A stretch of DNA of 53,696 nt. Origin: a virus. The notes beneath the pieces were generated by a model, which made no database searches, was not told the origin of the DNA, and saw only the letters and a program-made list of their open reading frames with translations. The position numbers and the translations under genes were made by a program. Positions 1 through 5,959 of this stretch are shown here, one piece after another; position 1 is the first letter of the stretch, and every line of letters begins with the position of its first letter. The stretch is from positions 1 through 53,696 of IMG/VR virus record IMGVR_UViG_3300030106_006557; one strand, 5' to 3'.

Positions 1-120
1 CCAACGATCCAGCGGGCCAACGATCCAGCGGGCCAACGATCCAGCGGGCCAGCGATCCAGCGATCCAGCGATCCAGCGATCCAGCGATCCAGCGATCCAG
101 CGATCCAGCGGGCCAAGGCC
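1..120. repeat. Left-end octanucleotide tandem array
   Basis: Fifteen consecutive 8-bp units are variants of CCAGCGAT. Three alternating pairs CCAACGAT/CCAGCGGG come first, then seven perfect CCAGCGAT units (49-104), one CCAGCGGG and a diverged CCAAGGCC. The array has no stop codon in any plus-strand frame and encodes an octapeptide repeat (SDPAIQRS) whichever frame is used. The same perfect unit fills the last 77 bases of the window, so the two ends probably belong together. Variant units at the left edge and pure units inside and at the right end suggest growth by slippage. Confidence 0.9.
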
Positions 121-172
121 AAAAACTTTATAAGGGAAAGATCACGGCCCTTGGCGCTATGTTTCAGGGTAG

Positions 173-198
173 AAAAAAGGCCGTCAATTCGACGGCCT
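173..198 (-). terminator. Rho-independent terminator after the Gp88-like gene
   Basis: On the minus strand an 8-bp perfect stem (AGGCCGTC / GACGGCCT) with a 5-base loop is followed directly by a run of six T. It lies about 20 bases after the stop of the 220-906 gene. Confidence 0.85.
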
Positions 199-219
199 GA
201 AGGGAAAACAAAAAGGGAA

Positions 220-906
220 TTATTGGCAGACTACAAATCCGCTCGTATCGTGTTTAGCTGGCCCTTTAGCTTTCAATCCGACCACTACACTAGCCGGATC
301 AAGAAAACGTAAATCAGATTCATCGCCATTAAACACGCGATAACCTAAGTATGTTTTGGGCAGGAATTTCTCAAAGACGACGGCCACATTATGGCCCATT
401 TGGAGGGCCTTTTCTACCTCGTGATGATTTTTTTCGGATCGACTAAAAGTCAAATAATAGTTAGGAATATTTAGACGTAAATATTTAGACGTTTTTGTGT
501 AGTCGTAAAATTGAATTTTAGGAAACTTCTTAAAAATGCCGGTAGCAACCCAAGGGAAATCGGACGTACCGTTAAGCCTGACAACTGGAATCAATCCCTT
601 TTTATCGGCCCGTTTCTTTAACGCTCTTATCTCTTTTTCCAATTGATCAATAAAACCTCGACGATCTTGAAACAATCGCAATGTTTTTTTTAATCGGGCG
701 TTTTGGGTTGCTGTAAATTTTCCCTTACCGGCTAAATTTAAACAGGAATCAATACATCCTCGACTTGCATTAGGGCAGACGTTATAACCGGAAAGATCAC
801 TAGGCAATAAATAAAGAATTCCAGTCATGTATCCCTGTTTTCGGCCTTTTGCAGTTTTTGCATTAGCGTCAATATTCAACAATTTTTGTGTCTTTGGTTT
901 TTTCAT
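220..906 (-). CDS. Gp88-like conserved phage protein
   Basis: This 228-residue protein resembles the phage family named after mycobacteriophage gene product 88, whose function is unknown. It has a basic N-terminus, then a block with three close cysteines (C44, C51, C55, in CPNASRGCIDSC), and later a conserved region with ...NGTSDFPW... and ...YDYTKTSKY... The cysteine spacing could bind a metal, but this is only inference. The ATG is preceded by the leader TAGTGGAGTAATT shared with other early genes here, by its own promoter (936-964), and followed by a strong terminator, so it is a single-gene unit. Family assignment is from motif memory. Confidence 0.65.
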   Translation of the reverse strand: MKKPKTQKLLNIDANAKTAKGRKQGYMTGILYLLPSDLSGYNVCPNASRGCIDSCLNLAGKGKFTATQNARLKKTLRLFQDRRGFIDQLEKEIRALKKRADKKGLIPVVRLNGTSDFPWVATGIFKKFPKIQFYDYTKTSKYLRLNIPNYYLTFSRSEKNHHEVEKALQMGHNVAVVFEKFLPKTYLGYRVFNGDESDLRFLDPASVVVGLKAKGPAKHDTSGFVVCQ

Positions 907-935
907 AATTACTCCACTATTTAAAAAGATGGTTA

Positions 936-964
936 ATTATCGTATAAAATCGCATACACGTCAA
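936..964 (-). promoter_or_regulatory. Sigma-70 promoter of the Gp88-like gene
   Basis: Minus strand: TTGACG (964-959), 17-bp spacer, GATAAT (941-936). The spacer carries TGTATGCGA and ends in TATAC, making an imperfect GTAT...ATAC dyad. It shares the TATGC-type spacer with the promoters at 1915-1944 and 4424-4453. Confidence 0.75.
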
Positions 965-966
965 AT

Positions 967-992
967 AAAAAAAAGGCCGTCAAAGGACGGCC
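967..992 (-). terminator. Rho-independent terminator after the DUF932 gene
   Basis: Minus strand stem GGCCGTC / GACGGCC with a 4-base loop, followed by eight T. Its stem is nearly the same as that of the 173-198 terminator. It sits immediately upstream of the next promoter (936-964), so each transcription unit is insulated. Confidence 0.85.
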
Positions 993-1014
993 CTAAAATG
1001 TTTAAAAAAGGCGG

Positions 1015-1872
1015 TTAAGAAAAAGCAATTTCAGTGCCTTGCCTCCAAAGATTAGCGTTAATTCTTAAATCGTCTTTTATGTTCGTAATCGGCCTAGAAA
1101 ACCGACGCTGTAATAGATTAAATTCTTGAGTTTCTCTATTAACGGTTTGAGTAAATACTGGCATGCGATTTTTTAAAAGATTTTCTTGGATCCGATTTAT
1201 AACCGTGTAGGCATCATTGGAACAATCCTCGTTCCGAGTCGGTTTAATTAAAGTTTTAACCGTATTGTGATCAAAAAATTGGCCTACCTTTGGATTGTTA
1301 TGATCCAACAATTCCCACCTATTTTTTGCAAACTGAAAACCCATCTCCAATACTTGACCAGAATCTAACGCAATATTTTTTAAGTGTGTCACTTGCTCGG
1401 ATGTTCGATAATGATTTTCAAAAACCCTCTTCAACAGATTTTTAAAAGCCTCGACACTTTGAGTGTGATGTAGAACGTGCTTTTCACCCGTTCCATCGAC
1501 TAAATTATTAGAACAGACCATCCTAAAGTTTCCGCTGTAAAATTTTAAGGCGCTATTAGCGTCTCCACTATTATACAGAACAATTTCTGACCGATCTGAA
1601 GCCGTCAAATCTTGATCCAAACGAGTGAATCGAACAACGTGTTGTTTGAATCGGTGTTGATCAACTCTCCTAGCTCTAACTTGTTTCGCGTCCGTTATGC
1701 CAAAACCGTTATCGGACAAAGCCTCAATAACATCAACCGTTTTAAAAACATTGTATCTGCTACTAGTCTGCGAGAATTTTTCTGTGTTAAAAACCGCTGG
1801 AGCCTTTTTGAAAACATCGGCCTCATTCAAGAACTCATTTTTTCTGGTCGTAATTAAATCGGATGCATACAT
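1015..1872 (-). CDS. DUF932-family protein
   Basis: The 285-residue protein matches the DUF932 (phage/plasmid-like) family: an N-terminal basic region, then a segment with SGDANSALKF, FRMVCSNNLV and later a helical C-terminal half. DUF932 proteins are common on plasmids and phages; their function is not established. I start it at the ATG at 1872, because the earlier GTG (1887) lies inside the leader AGTGGAGATTAATACT that serves as its ribosome-binding site. It has its own promoter and terminator, like its neighbour at 220-906. Confidence 0.8.
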   Translation of the reverse strand: MYASDLITTRKNEFLNEADVFKKAPAVFNTEKFSQTSSRYNVFKTVDVIEALSDNGFGITDAKQVRARRVDQHRFKQHVVRFTRLDQDLTASDRSEIVLYNSGDANSALKFYSGNFRMVCSNNLVDGTGEKHVLHHTQSVEAFKNLLKRVFENHYRTSEQVTHLKNIALDSGQVLEMGFQFAKNRWELLDHNNPKVGQFFDHNTVKTLIKPTRNEDCSNDAYTVINRIQENLLKNRMPVFTQTVNRETQEFNLLQRRFSRPITNIKDDLRINANLWRQGTEIAFS

Positions 1873-1914
1873 AGTATTAATCTCCACTAAAAGTTAAAAA
1901 AATGTCACAAGCGA

Positions 1915-1944
1915 ATACTCGCATATAGTTGCATACCTTGTCAA
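1915..1944 (-). promoter_or_regulatory. Promoter of the DUF932 gene
   Basis: Minus strand: TTGACA (1944-1939), 18-bp spacer, GAGTAT (1920-1915). The spacer holds GTATGCAACTATATGC, very similar to the spacers of the promoters at 936-964 and 4424-4453, which suggests a common regulator or operator. Confidence 0.65.
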
Positions 1945-1945
1945 T

Positions 1946-1996
1946 AAAAAGATCGCCCGATCTTTTTGAACAAAAAAAACCGCCCAATCGGGCGGT
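1946..1996 (-). terminator. Tandem terminators after the 2022-2516 gene
   Basis: Two hairpins follow one another on the minus strand. The first has stem ACCGCCC / GGGCGGT (1979-1996) with loop AATC and eight T. The second is AAAAAGATC-GCCC-GATCTTTTT (1946-1967), which is symmetrical and could stop transcription from either side. The DUF932 promoter begins immediately downstream. Confidence 0.8.
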
Positions 1997-2021
1997 CTTG
2001 GAAAGCAACTTAAAAAATTAA

Positions 2022-2516
2022 TCAAATATACTCAAACGTAATATTTTTTCCATCGGCCTTTTTTTTGCCCCCTGAGTCCAAAAAAATCCAATTACCTTTT
2101 CGTACACCAGTAAAATCGTGATCCCAAGGTTTCCATCGACGACCAGACTTGTAAAAAGTGGTGTACTTTCCCCTAACTTTTTTTTGCTCGACAATTTCAA
2201 CATTTTTTGTCTTTTTAGACTTTTTAAAATTGTTCAAATGTTCAGTTAACTTTGCTTTAGACAAGGCATCCAATAAATCTTTTAAAACATTCAAATCATA
2301 AAATTTAATTTTTTGAAAAGATTCTCCGCAACTGTGATGCCATTCCTCTGTTTTCCAAATATTTTGATCTGCCAAATATTTAGCAAAATTTAAACTGATA
2401 TCAATATGATGGTTTTTTAGATCTATCGTCGTAATTCTTGAGATAGGTTTTCGGCCTTCCTCGTATGCCAAAAGAGCGTTGTTACTCATTCCTTGAAAAT
2501 GATCGTATCCCGACAT
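2022..2516 (-). CDS. Uncharacterised early phage protein
   Basis: The 164-residue protein is not recognised. Its N-terminal half mixes hydrophobic and polar segments. A lysine-rich stretch follows (around residues 100-120), and the end is rich in aromatic and basic residues (FYKSGRRWKPWDHDF), with no catalytic motif I can name. I start it at the ATG at 2516, which follows TTTAAGTGGAGAGTTAAAA, the leader shared by other early genes. A longer start at 2570 would place that leader inside the coding sequence. A promoter candidate lies at 2561-2589 and tandem terminators follow the stop. Confidence 0.7.
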   Translation of the reverse strand: MSGYDHFQGMSNNALLAYEEGRKPISRITTIDLKNHHIDISLNFAKYLADQNIWKTEEWHHSCGESFQKIKFYDLNVLKDLLDALSKAKLTEHLNNFKKSKKTKNVEIVEQKKVRGKYTTFYKSGRRWKPWDHDFTGVRKGNWIFLDSGGKKKADGKNITFEYI

Positions 2517-2560
2517 TTTTAACTCTCCACTTAAATTTAAAAAAGATGCTACCAAAAAGA

Positions 2561-2589
2561 ACGTTAACATATAAGATTATATGCGTCAA
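2561..2589 (-). promoter_or_regulatory. Candidate promoter of the 2022-2516 gene
   Basis: Minus strand: TTGACG (2589-2584), 17-bp spacer, TAACGT (2566-2561). The spacer contains a perfect CATATAA-TC-TTATATG inverted repeat that could be an operator. The -35 overlaps the stop codon of the small gene upstream. The -10 is weak. Confidence 0.45.
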
Positions 2590-2714
2590 CTTTTTCGTTT
2601 TTTTCGCTCTCGCGCTTCAGCCCACTTTTTCAAACTCTCTCGTCTCTTCAGTTCTGCCGACAGATCAACTGGCCTCTCCAGCCATGCTACTAACTTATTT
2701 AATAACCAAAACAT
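2586..2714 (-). CDS. Small basic protein, 42 residues
   Basis: ATG at 2714 follows TAGGAGAAAACAA, a strong ribosome-binding site at normal spacing. The product begins MFWLLNKLVAWLERPVDLS, a hydrophobic, possibly membrane-associated helix, and ends with a charged helix rich in Arg, Lys and Glu. Function unknown. The stop overlaps the -35 of the next promoter, as expected for compact phage DNA. No clear promoter is visible upstream. Confidence 0.6.
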   Translation of the reverse strand: MFWLLNKLVAWLERPVDLSAELKRRESLKKWAEARERKKRKS

Positions 2715-2959
2715 TTGTTTTCTCCTATATAGAATCTATTTCCAAAATTATTTTTTTTATTTTTTTTTTTAACGAAGGGGTATACGCATTTTTGCCTTAA
2801 ACTAGTTTGTGCAGACAAAGCCAACCGTTCAAATCTCCCTGTGCCAAAAAATCCCCCCAAAAACCGCATAAACAAAGGGCCTTGAGAATTGGCACAATTT
2901 CCCCTCCGGTCACGCCTATTTTCGCTAAAAAAACAGATTTTTTTTAGTGATGCCCTATA
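2715..2959. other. AT-rich intergenic region with inverted repeats
   Basis: I see no gene in these 245 bases. They contain long A/T tracts near 2750-2770, an inverted pair TGTGCCAA (about 2840) and TTGGCACA (about 2890), and CTAAAAAAACAGATTTTTTTTAG (2925-2948). The last is a symmetrical hairpin that could end transcription of the 2960-3379 gene on the minus strand. Confidence 0.5.
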
Positions 2960-3379
2960 CTACAGAGCAAACTGCACAAACCTCTTGAACTCCTCCCAAT
3001 CCTCTTCCGAAAATTGATTGAATCTCTCAAAAACCTTCTCTCGCACAAAATCGTCCGCCATCCGATCCTTGATGGGTTCGTGCCCCGAGAGCCGTGCCTC
3101 GCAGACAGCCACCAAAAATTTCCGAGCCATCAACCGCATTTCGTCATCGCTCCTCGTTGGTTCTTGATCTCTTGGTTCAAATTTATCATTTTCCATTTTT
3201 TCCATCTCCATTTGATCAATCTTCAGGTTTTTAAAATAACCCATTTGTTTATCCTTTCGTTTTAAAATTTCGTTAAAAATTTGAACGAGAGCGTCGGACA
3301 ATCCGACCCCTTCTAACCGTTCCCTTTCTTGATCCGCAAAAGCAATCAACGTTTGGTTTTGGTTTTGGTTTGTGTCCAT
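2960..3379 (-). CDS. Uncharacterised acidic protein, end of small-gene operon
   Basis: The 139-residue protein begins MDTNQNQNQTLIAFADQERE and is rich in Asp, Glu, Lys and Met, with predicted long helices and an aromatic C-terminus (NQFSEEDWEEFKRFVQFAL). I do not recognise it. ATG at 3379 overlaps the preceding stop as TGATG, with AAGGAGAAAACG as ribosome-binding site. It is therefore translationally coupled to the 3379-3681 gene and is the last of four genes read leftward from 4087. Confidence 0.65.
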   Translation of the reverse strand: MDTNQNQNQTLIAFADQERERLEGVGLSDALVQIFNEILKRKDKQMGYFKNLKIDQMEMEKMENDKFEPRDQEPTRSDDEMRLMARKFLVAVCEARLSGHEPIKDRMADDFVREKVFERFNQFSEEDWEEFKRFVQFAL

Positions 3380-3681
3380 CACGTTTTCTCCTTAACGTCG
3401 ATTTTAAAATCGTAATCTCCGAGGGTCTCGTCCCAAATCGCAATTTCGGCCTGTCGCCTTGCTTCTGTCTCATCGACAGCCTTGACTTGAAAAACATTCT
3501 TTTGAGTAACAACCACGTCCCACGTTTTTTCTTCATCCAAGTCAACCTCAAAAACTTTGGAACCGTTCGACCAGTCGTCGTCCGCTTCCTGTTCCTGTGT
3601 GACAAACGGCTCACTTTCAAACGCCTTGATTTCCTCAAGGTTGCCTTGCGACATTAAAACCTTTACAAAAATTTTACGCAT
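3379..3681 (-). CDS. Small DpnD/PcfM-like protein
   Basis: This 100-residue acidic protein has a central segment (WDVVVTQKNVFQVKAVDETE) followed by ARRQAE. The pattern, a beta strand, then a hairpin, then [DE]E-A-x(3)-A on a helix, resembles the small DpnD/PcfM-like fold seen in phages and plasmids. The proteins at 7494-7664 and 7993-8190 show the same pattern and may be distant paralogues. It overlaps its upstream neighbour by one base and its downstream neighbour by three. Function unknown. Confidence 0.6.
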   Translation of the reverse strand: MRKIFVKVLMSQGNLEEIKAFESEPFVTQEQEADDDWSNGSKVFEVDLDEEKTWDVVVTQKNVFQVKAVDETEARRQAEIAIWDETLGDYDFKIDVKEKT

Positions 3682-3863
3682 TACTTACCCCCCATCATTT
3701 TTTTAAAAAGATCGGCCTGCCGACCCAATTCCAGCAAGTATTTTTCTGACATTTTTGCTTCCTCAACGGCACTCTCAACGTACGGATTCAAAATAGCCTG
3801 TCGAATACGGTCAATCGCGGTTGACACGGCTGTCTCCACGGACACTTCTTTCTCTTCGCTCAT
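3681..3863 (-). CDS. Small helical protein, 60 residues
   Basis: The product (begins MSEEKEVSVETAVSTAIDR, ends FKKMMGGK) is predicted almost wholly helical. It is not recognised. Start ATG overlaps the stop of the upstream gene (ATGA), and its stop overlaps the next start by one base, so it is embedded in a coupled four-gene operon. Confidence 0.6.
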   Translation of the reverse strand: MSEEKEVSVETAVSTAIDRIRQAILNPYVESAVEEAKMSEKYLLELGRQADLFKKMMGGK

Positions 3864-4087
3864 AAGGACTCCTCTCTAGAATGTTCTTCCCACTTCAATG
3901 AAAACTCGCTAAACTTTTTCAAACGCTCTAGGACTTCTTCCATGTCCCACCCTCGCTCAATGGCTTGCTCGCCAAACGCTAGATCAGCAATTTCTCTCAC
4001 AAAAAACTCTCGTTTCTTTTCGTCCGACCAAGCCGGATCAACAGGAAATTTTTCGTTCATTGCTTGATAATTATTAACTTCTTTCAT
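3860..4087 (-). CDS. Small acidic protein, 75 residues
   Basis: The product begins MKEVNNYQAMNEKFPVDPAW and is rich in Glu, Lys and Trp. I cannot name it. The ribosome-binding site GAGAGGAGATTCGA precedes ATG at 4087. A strong terminator lies only 22 bases upstream of this start (4109-4134), leaving little room for a separate promoter. Expression of this four-gene operon may depend on read-through of that terminator. Confidence 0.6.
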   Translation of the reverse strand: MKEVNNYQAMNEKFPVDPAWSDEKKREFFVREIADLAFGEQAIERGWDMEEVLERLKKFSEFSLKWEEHSREESL

Positions 4088-4108
4088 TCGAATCTCCTCT
4101 CTTCAGTT

Positions 4109-4134
4109 AAAAAAAGCAGGGCCGTTGGCCCTGC
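4109..4134 (-). terminator. Strong terminator between two leftward genes
   Basis: Minus strand stem GCAGGGCC / GGCCCTGC with a 3-base loop, then seven T. It follows the stop of the 4141-4299 gene by six bases and comes only 22 bases before the start at 4087. No promoter fits between, so it looks like an attenuator within the operon. Confidence 0.85.
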
Positions 4135-4140
4135 ACCAAA

Positions 4141-4299
4141 TTACGCTTGCAACCGTTTAAGTTCTTTAGCAGACTGCCCCCGACGACTTTTAGCTTTGGC
4201 AATCTTTTGCTCAAGACTTAAAGCGTCGTGAGCTTTCTGCCGTGCTTCAGCTTCTTCTCGCTTCAACTTACGATACTCAACTCGTTTCATGTGTTTCAT
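4141..4299 (-). CDS. Small basic helical protein, 52 residues
   Basis: ATG at 4299 follows AAGGAGATACGA. The product starts MKHMKRVEYRKLKREEAEA and is rich in Lys, Arg, Glu and Ala, consistent with one long charged helix that might bind nucleic acid. Function unknown. A promoter at 4424-4453 and a strong terminator just after the stop frame it. The roughly 120-base 5' leader contains a 14-codon ORF (starting MGQTAKAK), which I cannot support as a gene. Confidence 0.65.
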   Translation of the reverse strand: MKHMKRVEYRKLKREEAEARQKAHDALSLEQKIAKAKSRRGQSAKELKRLQA

Positions 4300-4423
4300 T
4301 CGTATCTCCTTTTGACCGTTAAAATCTGAACTCTAACAGCTACTCACTTCAGCTTTAGCTTTCGCTGTTTGGCCCATCCGCTTTAAGGTTTGCTGTTTGC
4401 ACCCACCCTCAAGGCGTGAATAA

Positions 4424-4453
4424 ATCATCGCATATACTCGCATATCATGTCAA
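4424..4453 (-). promoter_or_regulatory. Promoter of the 4141-4299 gene
   Basis: Minus strand: TTGACA (4453-4448), 18-bp spacer, GATGAT (4429-4424). The spacer holds TATGCGAG and TATATGC, giving repeated TATGCG-type half-sites also present in the promoters at 936-964 and 1915-1944. Transcription would begin about 120 bases before the start codon. Confidence 0.65.
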
Positions 4454-4463
4454 CCCCCTTCGC

Positions 4464-4493
4464 AAAAAAAAAGAGGGAACCGTGGTTCCCTCT
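4464..4493 (-). terminator. Terminator of the cysteine-peptidase-like gene
   Basis: Minus strand stem AGAGGGAACC / GGTTCCCTCT (10 bp, inner pairs probably open) followed by nine T, directly after the stop at 4501. Confidence 0.85.
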
Positions 4494-4500
4494 AAGGTGA

Positions 4501-5274
4501 TCACAAAGTTTTTTTAAGTTCGATCATTTCAAGAGCTTTTTTGAGAGCCTCGTCAAGCCCCCATGCATATCGCTCAAAATTGTTCTCACCGCGCTCCTCA
4601 CGATCGCCAATAATCTTCTCACAAGAGCGATCGAAATAGAGCGAATAGTGTGATTCTCCTTCCCGATCCCACAGATCGTCCCTGCATTCCACTTCAAAAT
4701 TGTGTTGGTTGCAAAGAGTTAAAAGTTTCTTTTTCTTCTGCAAAGCACTCTTGCGCTCCATTTCACGCTTCTTTTGAGTTTTCTTCGCTTCCAACAATTC
4801 TTTTGGCATCCTCAAACCTTCCGAAACTGTGAGCATCCACACACCCCTGACTCGACTTCGCCGATGAACCCTTGGATGTTTGAATCCAACGACCGCTTCG
4901 GTCTGACAACAAACAAATCTGCGCCCTTGGACAAGTTGCCAGTGGTTTCCAGCATCAATCAAAAAAACCCTAGATTGTCTCCACTGTGAACTTATTTTGA
5001 GAAATCGAGCTAGGGTTATGTTTCTCTCAAACCCTGACACGTTCGACTCAGCCAACTGTGACATTCGGATTCCACAAGCTCCCAAGGCATTTTGGACTTC
5101 TCGCGTAGTTGTTCCGGTGACCGCTTCTCTTTGAGAGAACGCTCGGATTAATCGTGAGCAATCCATCGTAGTCAAACCAGTAAGAGCCGAAATCACGGCT
5201 GGCCCACAGAACCCATTTTTGTCGGCTTTGCGAGTGCCGTGATTGACCGGATGAATATTTAATGCTTTATACAT
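4501..5274 (-). CDS. Cysteine-peptidase-like protein with charged tail
   Basis: The 257-residue protein has NGFCGPAVISALTG (Cys23, at the start of a predicted helix) and, after about 90 residues, DAGNHWQLVQGRR (His111). This is the order and setting of the catalytic Cys and His in papain-like or C39-like folds. Residues 150-257 form a Lys/Glu-rich helical tail. Substrate is unknown; it could be an early host-directed protease, or an inactive relative. The start at 5274 is chosen because TTTAAGTGGAGAGGTATTACC precedes it. A start at 5346 would bury that leader. A consensus promoter (5379-5407) drives it alone. Confidence 0.5.
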   Translation of the reverse strand: MYKALNIHPVNHGTRKADKNGFCGPAVISALTGLTTMDCSRLIRAFSQREAVTGTTTREVQNALGACGIRMSQLAESNVSGFERNITLARFLKISSQWRQSRVFLIDAGNHWQLVQGRRFVCCQTEAVVGFKHPRVHRRSRVRGVWMLTVSEGLRMPKELLEAKKTQKKREMERKSALQKKKKLLTLCNQHNFEVECRDDLWDREGESHYSLYFDRSCEKIIGDREERGENNFERYAWGLDEALKKALEMIELKKTL

Positions 5275-5350
5275 GGTAATACCTCTCCACTTAAATAGAG
5301 TTAATAAAATTTTCCACATTGTTAAAGAACGTGGGACGTGCTTCATGTCC

Positions 5351-5376
5351 CTTTAGTCTTTGTTTAAAGACTAAAG
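5351..5376. promoter_or_regulatory. Hairpin at the start of the leftward transcript
   Basis: CTTTAGTCTTT / AAAGACTAAAG, a perfect 11-bp inverted repeat with a 4-base loop, begins three bases after the -10 box of the leftward promoter. It could be an mRNA 5' stabilising hairpin or an operator for a dimeric repressor. Confidence 0.6.
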
Positions 5377-5378
5377 TT

Positions 5379-5407
5379 ATTATATCAGATACTGTCCCAT
5401 ATGTCAA
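5379..5407 (-). promoter_or_regulatory. Consensus sigma-70 promoter, leftward
   Basis: Minus strand TTGACA (5407-5402), 17-bp spacer, TATAAT (5384-5379), a perfect match to both hexamers. The spacer starts TATGGGA, shared with the rightward promoter at 5449-5477. Drives the 4501-5274 gene. Confidence 0.9.
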
Positions 5408-5448
5408 CTATTTTATTTATCCTTTAAAATCAACAACTTATTAGGGGG

Positions 5449-5477
5449 TTGACAAGTATGGGAATTTATGGTAGAAT
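5449..5477 (+). promoter_or_regulatory. Near-consensus promoter of the rightward early genes
   Basis: TTGACA (5449-5454), 17-bp spacer containing TATGGGA, TAGAAT (5472-5477). The -10 is overlapped by an inverted repeat GAATTCTT-TTT-AAGAATTC (5474-5492), a plausible operator. Drives the genes from 5580 onward and diverges from the promoter at 5379-5407. Confidence 0.9.
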
Positions 5478-5525
5478 TCTTTTTAAGAATTCCCAGCAAA
5501 AAATCGGGAGTTCAAAAAAAATAAG

Positions 5526-5568
5526 CATTGACGATACGTCAATGTTTCATGTGAAACATTTTTTTTAA
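5526..5568 (+). promoter_or_regulatory. Two adjacent hairpins, one parS-like, in the rightward leader
   Basis: First hairpin: CATTGACG-ATA-CGTCAATG (5526-5544). Second: AATGTTTCA-TG-TGAAACATT (5541-5560) followed by T to 5566. The core TGTTTCATGTGAAACA (5543-5558) differs by one base from the ParB site consensus TGTTTCACGTGAAACA. The two inverted repeats share AATG, so only one can form fully at a time. With the T-run, the second could equally act as an attenuator just before the AAGTGGAGA leader. Confidence 0.5.
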
Positions 5569-5579
5569 GTGGAGATAAA

Positions 5580-5750
5580 ATGAAAAAAACTACGTTAGCA
5601 GAGGCCATAGCAAGTTGGCCCCGAGAAACGCGAGGCACTCGCAGGGATTATTTGGATTGCATCGCGATGCGTTATCAATTGGGCAGGGACGTTGACGCGA
5701 GGGCTTTGGAGGCTCAATATCGACGTGTTTGGAACGAAAATCGTAGGTAA
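5580..5750 (+). CDS. Small early protein, 56 residues
   Basis: ATG at 5580 follows TTTTAAGTGGAGATAAA. The product starts MKKTTLAEAIASWPRETRGT and is rich in Arg, Ala and Asp with helical character. Not recognised. First gene after the strong rightward promoter, so probably expressed at once on infection. Too short for a family assignment. Confidence 0.65.
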   Translation: MKKTTLAEAIASWPRETRGTRRDYLDCIAMRYQLGRDVDARALEAQYRRVWNENRR

Positions 5751-5772
5751 TGAAATAAGTATGGAGGTATGA

Positions 5773-5934
5773 ATGGAAATTCAATTAAAATTGAACCTCG
5801 ATCAAGAGGACAGCCTAAATCATATGGCAAAAAGACTTGCTGATGAGGACATAGTTACAGGCTATCACACAAACTGGGATCATGCATACGAGTGTGCGTG
5901 GCAAGGTTTAGAGGCTGAATATGGACAAAATTGA
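5773..5934 (+). CDS. Small acidic protein, 53 residues
   Basis: ATG at 5773 follows TGGAGGTATGA, a strong ribosome-binding site. The product begins MEIQLKLNLDQEDSLNHMAK and ends EAEYGQN, with a beta strand followed by helices. Not recognised. It lies 22 bases after the 5580-5750 gene in the same operon. Confidence 0.6.
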   Translation: MEIQLKLNLDQEDSLNHMAKRLADEDIVTGYHTNWDHAYECAWQGLEAEYGQN

Positions 5935-5959
5935 ACCTTTTTAAGTGGAGAGGTTTGGA

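Noticed and set aside
1-120. CRISPR array
   Set aside because: Units are 8 bp in direct contact without spacers.
1-312. Open plus-strand frame from base 1 to 312
   Set aside because: It overlaps the terminator and 3' end of the Gp88-like gene on the other strand. It is one of three frames possible after the array, and I cannot tell which frame is entered, so it is not annotated as a gene.
2800-2850. Sequence resembling a tRNA T-arm and 3' end (CCGTTCAAATC ... GTGCCA)
   Set aside because: No matching acceptor 5' strand, D-arm or anticodon stem can be drawn, and T-stem bases do not pair.
4310-4423. 14-codon leader ORF (MGQTAKAK...) before the 4141-4299 gene
   Set aside because: Too short and without supporting evidence; kept only as a remark.
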